Source: Neosynechococcus sphagnicola sy1
GTDB lineage: Bacteria > Cyanobacteriota > Cyanobacteriia > Neosynechococcales > Neosynechococcaceae
Direction of reading: 5' to 3'
Length of the DNA: 64,000 nucleotides
Assembly: GCF_000775285.1 (NCBI RefSeq)
Contig: NZ_JJML01000041.1
Coordinates: forward strand, 1 to 64,000
Of the stretch, positions 18,022 to 26,929 are shown piece by piece (within the stretch, counting starts at the first letter, position 1; each line of letters opens with the position of its first letter). The position numbers and the translations under genes are program-made. The notes under the pieces were generated by a model. The model was not told where the DNA came from. It made no database searches and saw only the letters and a list, made by a program, of their open reading frames with translations.

Positions 18022-19081
18022 GCAAGTATTGATTTTGGGCGGGGCAGGCTTTATCGGTAGCTCACTGGCTATTGGATTGAAAGCTCGCCACCCAGACTGG
18101 AAAATCCTCTGTCTCGATAATCTCCGACGTCGAGGCTCAGAGCTAAATCTCTCGCGGTTCAAAGTCGCTGGGATCGAGTTTATTCACGGGGATATTCGCT
18201 CCCTCTCCGATTTAGACCCAACGGTATTACAGGTTGATACCATCCTCGATTGTTCGGCGGAACCTTCAGTGTTAGCGGGGTTTTCCTCGCCCCAATACGT
18301 GTTGCAAACCAACCTCGTGGGGACAATGAATATCCTGGAGCTAGCCCGCCAGGTTCGAGCCCGGTTGCTGTTTCTCTCCACCAGTCGGGTGTATCCGATT
18401 GCACCCCTAACGACCCTGAAGTTGGTGGAGGAATCCACCCGGTTTGCCCTAGCGGCGGAACAGTCCGTCTCCGGCATCTCCAGTGCGGGAGTCAGTGAAG
18501 CCTTTCCCCTCGCGGGGCATCGTTCTCTCTACGGTGCTACCAAGTTGGCTTCCGAACTCTTGATTGAGGAGTACCGAGCTGCCTACGACATGCCCGCGAT
18601 TGTGAATCGCTGCGGGGTAATTACCGGCCCCTGGCAGATGGGCAAGGTAGATCAGGGGGTGTTTGTGTTGTGGATGGCAGCTCATTTCTTTAAGAAATCC
18701 TTGAGCTACATCGGCTTTGGAGGCACGGGTAAACAAGTCCGTGACTTGCTCCATGTCAATGACCTGCTGCGGTTAATTGACTATCAATTGCTCAACTTTG
18801 CCGACCTTGATGGCAGTGTCTTGAATGTGGGCGGAGGTATCCAGGGCAGTTTATCCCTGCTTGAGACCACCCAACTGTGCCAGAAAATTACCGGCAACAC
18901 CATTCCCATCCGCCCGGAACTGACGGAGCGAGTTGGGGATGTGCCACTGTTCATTACCGATGCCGCCCAGGTGATCGCAAAAACGGGATGGCAGCCAGAA
19001 ATGACGCCAGAACGCACCCTTCAGGATATCTACGATTGGATATCCGAGCATGAGAACGCCCTACGTCCTGTCTTGTCTTGA
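18014..19081 (+). CDS. NAD-dependent epimerase/dehydratase (extended SDR)
   Basis: The 355-residue protein has the nucleotide-binding GGAGFIGS at residues 8-15, the Ser/Thr region FLSTSRVYP, and the catalytic pair in [10 protein letters not shown] (YxxxK). It most resembles UDP- or CDP-sugar epimerases, and the exact sugar cannot be read from sequence. It lies in a tight operon with a second, different epimerase and a GT2, so it should supply an activated sugar for a surface polysaccharide. Confidence 0.9.
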   Translation: MPEQVLILGGAGFIGSSLAIGLKARHPDWKILCLDNLRRRGSELNLSRFKVAGIEFIHGDIRSLSDLDPTVLQVDTILDCSAEPSVLAGFSSPQYVLQTNLVGTMNILELARQVRARLLFLSTSRVYPIAPLTTLKLVEESTRFALAAEQSVSGISSAGVSEAFPLAGHRSLYGATKLASELLIEEYRAAYDMPAIVNRCGVITGPWQMGKVDQGVFVLWMAAHFFKKSLSYIGFGGTGKQVRDLLHVNDLLRLIDYQLLNFADLDGSVLNVGGGIQGSLSLLETTQLCQKITGNTIPIRPELTERVGDVPLFITDAAQVIAKTGWQPEMTPERTLQDIYDWISEHENALRPVLS

Positions 19082-19100
19082 AGGAAGGAATTCAGAAATC

Positions 19101-20171
19101 ATGGCTATTGTTCTGATCACAGGTTCAGCCGGATTGATTGGTTCAGAATCAGTCCACTTCTTTGCCCGGTTGGGGCATCAGATTGTTGGCATCGATAATG
19201 ATCTGCGCTCCTTCTTCTTTGGTGCCAGTGCCTCAACGGTTTGGAACCGCGATCGCCTCCAGGAGACCTACGGGGAGCAGTACCGCCACCACAACATTGA
19301 CATTCGCAACCAGGAGCAGATTGAGGGGCTGTTCCAGGAGTACGGCTCGGACATTGCCCTGATTATCCATACCGCCGCCCAGCCCTCCCATGATTGGGCA
19401 GCCAGCGATCCCCACACCGACTTTACCGTCAATGCCAATGGCACCCTGGTGTTGCTGGAAGCAACCCGCAAGTTCTGCCCAGATGCGGTGTTCATTTTTA
19501 CCTCTACCAATAAGGTCTACGGGGATACCCCCAACTTCTTGCCCCTTCAAGAACTGGAAACACGCTGGGAAATTGCAGCGGATCATCCCTTCTTCATTGG
19601 CATTGATGAGTCGATGTCTATTGACAATTCTAAACACTCGTTGTTTGGAGCCTCTAAGGTGGCAGCAGATATTTTGGTGCAGGAGTATGGCAAGTATTTC
19701 GACATGAAGTGTGCCAGCTTCCGGGGCGGCTGTTTAACGGGGCCTGCCCATTCTGGGGCCAAGTTGCATGGCTTTCTGGCCTACTTGATGAAATGCACCC
19801 TCACAGGGGAGTCTTATACTATCTTTGGCTATCGGGGCAAACAGGTGCGGGATAACATCCACAGTTATGACTTGGTGAATGCCTTCTACCATTTCTATCA
19901 GCATCCTCGAAGGGGTGAGGTCTATAACATTGGGGGTTCCCGACACAGCAACTGTTCGATGCTAGAGGCGATCGCCATTTGTGAGGAGCTGTCGGGGAAG
20001 AAACTGCAATATAGCTACACCGAGGATAATCGCTCTGGAGATCACATCTGGTACATCTCCGATGTAGGGAAATTCCAGTCCCACTACCCAGAATGGCAGT
20101 ATAAATACAACTTGCGAGACATTCTAGTAGACATCTACCAAGCACAGGTCTCTCGGGTTGTGGAGAGCTGA
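19101..20171 (+). CDS. NAD-dependent epimerase, CDP-tyvelose/paratose-2-epimerase-like
   Basis: The 356-residue protein has GSAGLIGS at residues 8-15 and a long insertion ([18 protein letters not shown]) after the second strand, as in CDP-paratose 2-epimerases. The catalytic YxxxK position reads FGASK, with Phe in place of Tyr. This substitution is, to my knowledge, usual in this sub-branch. The end of the substrate site, [12 protein letters not shown], is well conserved. Start ATG 19101 has AAGGAAGG upstream, and an in-frame start at 19050 would overlap the previous gene. It is part of the polysaccharide operon 15412-22488. Confidence 0.88.
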   Translation: MAIVLITGSAGLIGSESVHFFARLGHQIVGIDNDLRSFFFGASASTVWNRDRLQETYGEQYRHHNIDIRNQEQIEGLFQEYGSDIALIIHTAAQPSHDWAASDPHTDFTVNANGTLVLLEATRKFCPDAVFIFTSTNKVYGDTPNFLPLQELETRWEIAADHPFFIGIDESMSIDNSKHSLFGASKVAADILVQEYGKYFDMKCASFRGGCLTGPAHSGAKLHGFLAYLMKCTLTGESYTIFGYRGKQVRDNIHSYDLVNAFYHFYQHPRRGEVYNIGGSRHSNCSMLEAIAICEELSGKKLQYSYTEDNRSGDHIWYISDVGKFQSHYPEWQYKYNLRDILVDIYQAQVSRVVES

Positions 20172-20180
20172 CCTCAGCTG

Positions 20181-22488
20181 ATGCGGCCTTTGCCACCTTT
20201 GCGGCGATGCGTTCCCTGGATCTCGGCTATTCTGGTCGCGATCGCCGGTCTAGTAATGCTTCTGGGAATTTCTACCCTGAGGAGTGATCAGCTGTTGGTG
20301 CCGTCGAACCAACCTTGGTCAGTGGTGGGACAGTTTAAAGCCAACAGTGCCTTTCCCTTTGAAGAACGGGGATATCGGGTGCTACGAGAACAGCGACAAG
20401 ACCCAGGCTTGCTCCTCTGGGGTTCCTGGCTAGGGGACGATCGCCTCACGGGTAGACTGATCTCTCCGATGTTTAAAGCACCGCTGATCCTCAAGCTCTA
20501 CATTGCGGGTTATCCCAACGGCGAGGGGAACCAATTACTGTTAGAACGCCAGGATACCCATGCCCAACTGGCGCTAAAGTTGTTGCGTCCTGCAACCGAG
20601 AAGTGGCTGGATACCCGCTGGTTGCTGCCCCTCGATTGGCAGGGAAAACCAACACGGTTGGTAGCGGTGGATGGTTCCCAGACCCACGGGGGGTGGCTGG
20701 GGATTAGTTCCCCTCTCCAGTCCAATGGCTTCAGTTGGCTGCAATTTCAATTGCCGATGCTGGTGATCCCCCCCTTGTACCTGCTGCACTTTCTCTTATT
20801 TCTGGTGCCTGGTTTAGGGCTGGCAATCTGGCTCCGGCAACACCACCCCTATCCCAACTCCTGGCTGGTGATGGTGGGGGTGCTGTGGAGTTCACTCCTG
20901 GGCTATCTAGGCTTCTGGATCTATTTCCTCAACTATATCCTGGGCTTTCTCTTTAGTCTGGGGATAATCCTGACTAGTGGGATCGTGCTGGGGCAGTCGG
21001 TGCGGCATCGATTTCCAGGCTCCGAGCGCAGTCAATCCTGGAGACTCCCCACGGATATCCTTGTGCCCTTGCTGCTGATGTTCTGTACGGGGTTAGTTTT
21101 ATCTAGGGGTGCTCTATGCCCACACCGAACCGTCGGTGAAACTGGATGAACTGATTCAGGTCAGGTTTTTTGATGATTTTCCGGGGGATAACATTATCCC
21201 TCGCATGTTTGCGGAGCGGCTCTACAAGGGCATAGATCCCCGCCATCTCCATGGAGACTGGCAGAGTAGCGATCGCCCGCCCTTGCAGGCGGGAATGATT
21301 CTGTTACAACGCCCCCTGATGAATTTGACCCATTGGAGTGGGGGGTTACAGTACCAAATCCTGGCCACGATTATCCAATGCAGTTGGGTACCTGCAACCT
21401 GGTCGTTGTGTCGAGCATTGTGTCTGCCTCGGCGTATCCTGGCAATGGTGCTGGCATTTAGTATCTTTTCGGGTTTCTATCTCTTTAACAGTCTGTTTGT
21501 CTGGCCGAAATTTCTTGCTGGAGCCTTAACCATTCTGGCGGTGACGATACTGGTGACGCAAATTCGCCGGGGTCAACGTCCCACTTGGCTTCAGGTCATT
21601 CTGGGGGCGATCGCCCTGGCCTTGGGGTTGTTGGCCCACGGGGGCGTGGTGTTTACGATGCCGATCTTGTTTGTCGCCTTGCTGGTGCCTGCCTACTTCC
21701 CTGGCTGGCCACGGGCGATCGCGGGGTTAGCCCTGTTATCACTGCTGGTTGCCCCGTGGAGTGCCTATCAGAAATTCTATGAACCGCCGGGAAATCGCTT
21801 AGTGAAATGGCATCTTGGCGGGGTGATTCCCATTGATCACCGTTCTACTTGGCAGACGATTCGGGACTCCTATCAAAAGCTGACCTTCCCCCAGGTGCTG
21901 AGTCATAAATGGGACAATGCCAAAACCTTGCTGGGGAGTTGGCGGATTTCAAGACCTAATTGGCGGCAACTGGGCGATCGCTCGACGTTTAATACGTGGC
22001 GAGAAGAAGAGTTTTTCTATGTCTTCAAAGCCCTGGGGATTTTGAACCTAGGTTGGCTGCTGGCATTGCGTCCCATTCCAGCAAGAATGCGTCGCCAACG
22101 ATATGAACGTCAATTCGTCTGGCTGCTGTTAGGGGCGGGGTTATCTAGTTCTCTGGTGTGGATTCTAGCGATGTTTGGGCCGGGAACCACCGTTATTCAC
22201 CAGGGTTCCTATGCCACCATGACCTTGCTGTTTGTAGGCTTGTCAATCCTGATGAGTCGCTTGCCTCAATGGCTGGCAGCGTTACTCTTAGGAATCCACA
22301 TTGCTTCCTTTTTTGTGATTTGGATTCTGACCACTCCCAATCTTCCCGCCCATACGCTCCTGGGAGCTCCTAATTTCTTGGCAATCCTGATAGCAGTTTT
22401 AGCAACGGTTGGTATGGTTAAAATTTTGAGTGATCTAGCCCATACTGGCGCGATTACAGGATCGCTCAACCTCTCTAGGGGCGGATAA
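20181..22488 (+). CDS. Large polytopic membrane protein (GT-C-like), +1 shift in G4 run
   Basis: The joined protein has 768 residues. Helix one is near the N-terminus, then comes a ~150-residue outside domain, then about eleven membrane helices. A soluble loop after the central helices carries VRFFDDFPGDNIIPRMFAER, rich in Asp and lying where GT-C transferases have their active-site loop. Frames 20181-21149 and 21109-22488 join on removing one G from 21106-21109 (LSRVLYAHTEPSVKLDEL). It is the last gene of the operon, followed by a terminator at 22552. It could be an O-unit transferase or polymerase; the family was not recognised with certainty. Confidence 0.75.
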
Positions 22489-22551
22489 AAACCCTTGATT
22501 GTGAATCTCCTAGAAGTCAGATTCCTCGTCTGCTTGCGGCGTTGAAAATAA

Positions 22552-22578
22552 GCGGAGTTTTAGCGCTCCGCCTCTTTT
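22552..22578 (+). terminator. Rho-independent terminator of the polysaccharide operon
   Basis: GCGGAG (22552-22557) pairs with CTCCGC (22566-22571), followed by CTCTTTT. It lies 64 bp after the stop of the last operon gene. Confidence 0.65.
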
Positions 22579-22675
22579 ACTCAGTTACGCCACCAGTAGC
22601 TTGAGCGCACAAACCAAAGGGAGAAAAATACAAAAAAGATCGATGAATTACTGCTACTTATTTCCTGTAGGAAAC

Positions 22676-22725
22676 AAGCTTACAAGGAAGGGTAAGTATA
22701 GTAAAATCCCCTTCTTTGTAAGCTT
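22676..22725. terminator. Long inverted repeat, probable bidirectional terminator
   Basis: The arms 22676-22692 and 22708-22725 are complementary over about 17 bp with one G-T pair (AAGCTTACAA at the outer ends). The loop is 15 nt. It sits between convergent genes. Confidence 0.5.
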
Positions 22726-22814
22726 GGTAGCGATCGCGGTACATTGAAGTGTCAGGGAACTTGTATCTATTGCAGATAAAGTGGGGGAATTATTTCCCAA
22801 CCAAGCGCTAAAGC

Positions 22815-23315
22815 CTAATGCACTAATGAGGTGGCAGCTCGATCCCATGCATCCTTGACCGCATGTTTAGCTTTTTCCCATGTTAGATTTCCGCTCTGCT
22901 TCGCTTCATAATCACGCTGTAAATCTGACTCAATATCGCTGTAACCTCGACCACTATGTCCATACTGGGCATATCCTTCATAGCCCGTTCGATAGGCAAG
23001 TTGATAATCTTCGTAGCTTGTCCCTGCCTCAACGTAAGGACGAGAACTATAGTTCTCCCGCCAATGATTATCTTCTAAAGTAGGATTAATATGCTCAGCT
23101 GTGCTCTTACCAGCTAAACCCCCAACCACAGATCCGACCACCGCCCCAACTACAGCTCCAACTGGACCAGCAACTACACCACCAACCACTGTGGCTACAG
23201 TACCAGCACCTGCGGCTCCCACACCTGTTCCCAAGGGATGTGCTCCTGGTTCTCCAGAAATTGGATCACGGTTAGCATTGATTTGATCGGGGGAATTTGT
23301 ATTCTCGTGATTCAT
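22815..23315 (-). CDS. Glycine-zipper membrane-associated protein
   Basis: The 166-residue protein has a central stretch (~30-70) of alternating Gly, Ala and Val (GVGAAGAGTVATVVGGVVAG and onward), the pattern of glycine-zipper segments that pack into membranes. The C-terminal half is soluble, with the HWRENYSSRPYV and YEDYQLAYRTGYEGYAQYG region seen in a widespread family of small uncharacterised bacterial proteins. The last helix is basic and amphipathic. A stress-related role has been suggested for such proteins, but nothing here proves it. The gene is monocistronic. Confidence 0.75.
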   Translation of the reverse strand: MNHENTNSPDQINANRDPISGEPGAHPLGTGVGAAGAGTVATVVGGVVAGPVGAVVGAVVGSVVGGLAGKSTAEHINPTLEDNHWRENYSSRPYVEAGTSYEDYQLAYRTGYEGYAQYGHSGRGYSDIESDLQRDYEAKQSGNLTWEKAKHAVKDAWDRAATSLVH

Positions 23316-23649
23316 AGTTCCTTTTCCTCCACTTTGGCAGTTGAATAGTTGCGACTTTTAACGCTGATACTATTCTCTTTTCTGATTTCTGGTATTACTG
23401 TGACAGGCGGTTAATTGATTTCTTGTATGACATGGGTGAATTGGTTTAATACGATATAAAATGTGACTGGAGATGCACTCTAGAAGCTGATCAATATTCA
23501 AAATACAGCGACGTGCAAAGTTAACCTGGATTGATCACCAGCGTCATTCAGGGGCGTTTGCAAGAGAGAATTGGAAGAGGATGATGCTCTACCCTACCAA
23601 CTCCCTGCCATCCGTGAGGATCTCCAAAAATAATCTAACCGTGCTAGAG
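23316..23649. other. 334-bp region between the glycine-zipper gene and ribonuclease D
   Basis: It should hold the promoter of the glycine-zipper gene. Near 23550-23640 there are a few coding-like codons broken by stops (for example EEDDALPYQLPAIREDLQK in one frame), possibly a decayed gene end. Nothing firm can be called. Confidence 0.3.
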
Positions 23650-24280
23650 CTAATGCTCAAACACACCCTGGTAGAGCAACAAATCTAAAGACACCAGGGT
23701 GGGCAAACACTGGAAACAATCCTGAGCCAGTTGCCAGCGATCCTCCCGTTGCAGCATCCCGATCAGCTTTTCTCGAAGGCTCAATAGATAGCGCACATCA
23801 TTGGCGGCATAGCGTAATTGGGCTGGAGATAAAGCTGCCGCATTACCCCAATCGGAACTTTGCGAGCTTTTGTCTAGTTCTACCTGTTCCAGCTCCATCA
23901 CCAACTCCTTGAGTCCATGTCTGGGGGAGTAGGTACGGGCGAGTTTACTGGCAATTTTGGTGCAAAAAAGAGGCTTGACTTCAATGTTGAGATGGTGGCG
24001 AAACGCTGCCACATCAAACCGAGCATAATGGAAGACTTTGACGACTGTGGGTGCGGTCATCAAGGCTTTTAAATCGGGGGGCACTGGTTTGTCCTTGTTG
24101 AATTCTTACCACTGTTACCTTGCCCTGGGGATCACACAACTGCACCAGACAGAGGCGATCGCGATGCATCAGTAAGCCCATAGTTTCCGTATCTACTGCG
24201 ATCGCCGCCGCCGAGAGGTACTGGGTAAGCATCTGATCGCTCAGATCGCGATCGCAAATCTCAAAGTCTTCAAATTCCAT
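23650..24280 (-). CDS. rnd: Ribonuclease D-type 3'-5' exonuclease, +1 shift in G6 run
   Basis: The joined protein has 209 residues, just the DEDDy exonuclease domain without the HRDC domains of long RNase D, as is common in cyanobacteria. The catalytic acidic residues are in AVDTETMGL (Exo I), HYARFDVAAF (Exo II) and RYAANDVRYLLSL (Exo III, with the Tyr). It probably trims tRNA or other stable RNA. The frames join on removing one base from G6 at 24076-24081 (SAPPDLKALMTAPTVV). Upstream lies leader repeat A of the second cassette locus. Confidence 0.88.
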
Positions 24281-24320
24281 AAAGGGTAAGTCCGTTAAGT
24301 TGAAATCATTCCTGGGGAAG

Positions 24321-24418
24321 CTTGCTTTCTAAGCAACTAGATTTTTACTAAGCATATATTCTCGCTAACTAGAACCGTTGCTTTCACCCTAAAGGTGCGA
24401 AGCGCGTGGATTGCTAAC
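24321..24418 (-). repeat. 98-bp cassette-leader repeat, copy A
   Basis: It matches copy B (26832-26929) at 91 of 98 positions. On the minus strand both begin with GTTAGCAATCCACGCGCTTC, and similarity stops exactly at that GTTAGCA box, the crossover point of an attC site. Copy A is preceded by attC-like site 4 and followed by ribonuclease D. Confidence 0.85.
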
Positions 24419-24500
24419 GACCCCGTTCACCCGCCGCCGACAACCTCTCAGACCCAACCAACCAACTTTATACGGTCGGTGTACATCGAGCTTGTTATAC
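24412..24500 (-). other. attC-like cassette recombination site 4
   Basis: It is 89 bp long, minus strand, running from GTATAAC (24500-24494, one base off RYYYAAC) to GTTAGCA (24418-24412). The arms pair imperfectly (AAC, CG-T, CACC/ACACC, CCG), and the R''-side arm has the extra G and extra A at the places seen in sites 1 and 3. It lies 47 bp after the stop of the three-gene operon, where a cassette-terminal attC belongs, and is immediately followed by leader repeat A. Confidence 0.6.
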
Positions 24501-24546
24501 CCGATCACTCTTGCACTTTCGCCAACTTGCGATCCTCCGTAGTTAT

Positions 24547-25341
24547 CTAAATTACCGGTCCCGAAGGCTCAGTGCGATAGCTTAAGTGTTCGAGATTGTA
24601 CTCAACTGTGTCACGCATATCGCGAAGCGTGAATTCTGTTTCAGAGACCGCTTCACACTTACGCAAATCCACCGTACCGCTATCCTTTGTCTTTTCTAAA
24701 AGGTTTGGAAATTCAGTCTTCAAGTTTTGTGCTATGTCCGCAGCTATAGCAGCATATTCAGCCTTGTCGGTGACGTAGACAATGCTCAACCATAGCTCAT
24801 AAGGTTCTTCAGGAAGCAATTCGTCTTGGGGTTCATAAGATAGCCGAAAAGACAAGATTCCAGAAGAATTTCTCTTTCCTTCCCTCTCGATGTAATTAGA
24901 AACGTAACAAAGTCTTTCCACAAGACTGTTTGGTAGAGCAATGCGACGATATCTCACAGCGAGCCAACTCTGAAGGGTTTGGCGGGTGATGAGACTGTAG
25001 GTTTGATCAGGCTGGATTGCCTCAAGTGAATTTTTCTGAACTATAACCCTTCTTGAGGCGATTAGTTCAATCCAAACAGTTTGTCCATTGTGTATGTAAT
25101 CTAGGTGCAGGATGCGTGGATTTTTCCCATGAGTGTAGTTCCCATTGTGTTCCCCTAGAATGCGAGAAAAAATGAATTCTACAACAGGTTCAGTATCCAA
25201 ATTGTCATTGGCGATATCGCAATCGTGGGATATTGCTATAGCCAGCTCAGTATCAAGTGCATTGGTCAAGCCCACTGACTGAAAATCTTTCTGAGCCAGT
25301 ACGCTACCTTGTCGCCATATGGTGTTTCGAGACCAAGGCAT
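24547..25341 (-). CDS. Third gene of the cassette operon: unknown protein with HDCD motif
   Basis: The 264-residue soluble protein has no signal or membrane helix. Near the N-terminus it has WRQGSVLAQKDF and then AIAISHDCDIANDN. The His-Asp-Cys-Asp cluster could be a metal site or catalytic centre. I recall WxxG...HDCDI proteins as an uncharacterised group of accessory regions, but I cannot name a family. The C-terminal part is acidic and ends RTEPSGPVI. It follows the HTH gene with an 8-bp gap, so it is in the same operon, and attC-like site 4 follows its stop. Function unknown. Toxin or effector is a hypothesis from context only. Confidence 0.7.
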   Translation of the reverse strand: MPWSRNTIWRQGSVLAQKDFQSVGLTNALDTELAIAISHDCDIANDNLDTEPVVEFIFSRILGEHNGNYTHGKNPRILHLDYIHNGQTVWIELIASRRVIVQKNSLEAIQPDQTYSLITRQTLQSWLAVRYRRIALPNSLVERLCYVSNYIEREGKRNSSGILSFRLSYEPQDELLPEEPYELWLSIVYVTDKAEYAAIAADIAQNLKTEFPNLLEKTKDSGTVDLRKCEAVSETEFTLRDMRDTVEYNLEHLSYRTEPSGPVI

Positions 25342-25349
25342 TTCTTGTA

Positions 25350-25976
25350 CTAACTCCTCTCATAGATAGCCACAGAAGACTCGCCTAATACATCGTCGAG
25401 TGATCTTAAGTGTTTGCCAGTACCCTTAGGCTCGCGACGGGTCTGCGCTTCTTTATCGGCTATTACTTTGAGGGTGGCTAAAGCCGCTACAGGGTCTTCA
25501 TCTGTCTTGAGTATATCGAGCAAGGACCGCCCGTTTAAAATTGGACGATGCACCAATTTATCTAGACGGATGATGTTTGCTTGATTAAATTTGTCTGCGG
25601 CGCGAGACAACTGCTGAATACGTATTACTGCTTCTCCCTTTGGCTCTTGTCCTGCCAGCCAAGCATAGACCGTAGGACGAGTGACCCCAAGAATAGAAGC
25701 CAGATCAGACATATTTACAGCAAATACATCACGGATGTTTGCAATATGCTCCGCAGGGGATCGCATATCAATCTGCTTCGCTCCAGAAGGTTCGACATGT
25801 ATACGTGGATAATGAAATCGGTTTAGTACCTCAGCTGTACTATGTGCAGTCATGATGCCACCAGTACCTGCTGTCCAAATCAATAGATTAACCCCTAATG
25901 CGATGTGTGCATGAGGACTAAAGGTGTCTATACGATGAAGAGAAGCCTGGGAATAGGGTTTAGGTATTGTATTCAT
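25350..25976 (-). CDS. Second gene of the cassette operon: HTH protein
   Basis: The 208-residue protein has a possible membrane-like stretch at 25-41 (IALGVNLLIWTAGTGG), which may instead be a buried core. An Xre-like helix-turn-helix follows at about 75-120 (VFAVNMSDLASILGVTRPTV, then YAWLAGQEP). The following NGRSLLDIL and DPVAALATLK resemble the tail of antitoxin-type HTH proteins that touch a partner toxin (weak similarity, by eye). It starts 4 bp after the stop of the first gene and ends 8 bp before the third. It may regulate the operon or act as a DNA-binding specificity subunit. Confidence 0.72.
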   Translation of the reverse strand: MNTIPKPYSQASLHRIDTFSPHAHIALGVNLLIWTAGTGGIMTAHSTAEVLNRFHYPRIHVEPSGAKQIDMRSPAEHIANIRDVFAVNMSDLASILGVTRPTVYAWLAGQEPKGEAVIRIQQLSRAADKFNQANIIRLDKLVHRPILNGRSLLDILKTDEDPVAALATLKVIADKEAQTRREPKGTGKHLRSLDDVLGESSVAIYERS

Positions 25977-25980
25977 ATTC

Positions 25981-26772
25981 TTAAGCCCATTTTTCTCTAG
26001 CGTAGTCAGTCACCGAAACCTTGAAAGCATTTGTGATGATGTCATGCGCCTTCAAAAGTTGATCTTCAATTTCTTTGAGATCGAAACTGTTTCGTTTAAC
26101 AACAAAATAGTCAGTATCTAGCACAGCATTCCGACCATTAATCTCTTTAAACCGGGCTTGTAGTTCAAGTTGTAACGTAATCAAGTCAGGTGACAAAGCT
26201 AATGCTCCATCCGTAATAACCGCTCTAGCAACTAAATTGCCCTCCTCGATAACTGTGACAGTCTCAGTAAAGCTATGGTTTAGACGACCCTGTAGATGCG
26301 CAGAAAAGCCCAGCAAAGATGGGTTTAAGTATTGTTGTAGCGTGTCATTACTCAGCGGCACAATAGCATCAAGATAACGAAGTCCAATCCGTTCAACATA
26401 AGCCAACTCAACAATTTCGTGAACCAGGCTTAAGCCAAAGATGGTCTTCTGTAAGAAGTCTGCGAAGGTGTCGTATATAGTAGTGTTAAAAACCAAGGCA
26501 TTTGAGAGCAATAGGTATCCTTCAGTGCGCTTAGCATTCATGAAGCTCCAGCGCATGTGCTGCTGAGGCTGAACATCTGGTTGTGATTCGTCCAGTCGGC
26601 GAATTGTGAGTTCAAATTGATTTTCGGCTTGAAAGTCAGGGAACCCACCTCGGCGCAGGCGCTCCTGCAAACGAGCAACATAATCCGACATTTGAGCAAT
26701 TGGGTTAAATTGCACTTGAGCCAGTGTGTAGAACACGGGCGCAAAACTCATTTTCGGCGCTACTGTTTTCAT
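25981..26772 (-). CDS. First gene of the cassette operon: TIGR04255-family protein
   Basis: The 263-residue protein has features of the uncharacterised TIGR04255 family: an opening of the type FAPVFYTLAQVQFNPI, a centre with the strongly conserved ERIGLRYLD (about 127-135), and an acidic helical tail (LKEIEDQLLKAHDIITNAFK). Two beta-rich halves are likely. The biochemical activity of the family is unknown to me. It is the first gene after the cassette promoter, and the three genes are spaced by 4 and 8 bp, so they should form one functional unit. Confidence 0.78.
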   Translation of the reverse strand: MKTVAPKMSFAPVFYTLAQVQFNPIAQMSDYVARLQERLRRGGFPDFQAENQFELTIRRLDESQPDVQPQQHMRWSFMNAKRTEGYLLLSNALVFNTTIYDTFADFLQKTIFGLSLVHEIVELAYVERIGLRYLDAIVPLSNDTLQQYLNPSLLGFSAHLQGRLNHSFTETVTVIEEGNLVARAVITDGALALSPDLITLQLELQARFKEINGRNAVLDTDYFVVKRNSFDLKEIEDQLLKAHDIITNAFKVSVTDYAREKWA

Positions 26773-26798
26773 ATATCAAAAGGATGCCCAGAGATCCC

Positions 26799-26827
26799 AT
26801 TTTACACCTCACTTTACACTTTCGCAA
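26799..26827 (-). promoter_or_regulatory. Probable sigma-70-type promoter of the cassette operon
   Basis: Minus strand: -35 TTGCGA (26827-26822), 17-bp spacer, -10 TAAAAT (26804-26799). It is inside the cassette, 27 bp ahead of the first start codon, so the cassette brings its own promoter and need not rely on a distant integron promoter. Confidence 0.55.
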
Positions 26828-26831
26828 AGAT

Positions 26832-26929
26832 CTTCCTTTCTAAGTAACTAGATTTTTACTAAGCATATATACTCACTAATGAGAACCGTTGCTTTCACCC
26901 TGAAGGTGCGAAGCGCGTGGATTGCTAAC
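26832..26929 (-). repeat. 98-bp cassette-leader repeat, copy B
   Basis: This is the partner of copy A (24321-24418), with seven mismatches. On the minus strand it begins with GTTAGCA directly after the last codons of the FAD oxidoreductase gene, and it supplies that gene's TAG stop. It has no paired attC arm on the outer side, as expected at the 5' end of an inserted cassette. Confidence 0.85.

Larger units (their letters stand above)
22489..22814. other. 326-bp convergent intergenic region
   Basis: It holds two hairpins (22552-22578 and 22676-22725) that end transcription from both sides. I see nothing else in it. Confidence 0.5.

Noticed and set aside
23101-23286. Plus-strand Pro/Thr-rich 61-residue ORF
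   Set aside because: It is the antisense image of the Gly/Ala/Val zipper of the gene at 22815-23315.
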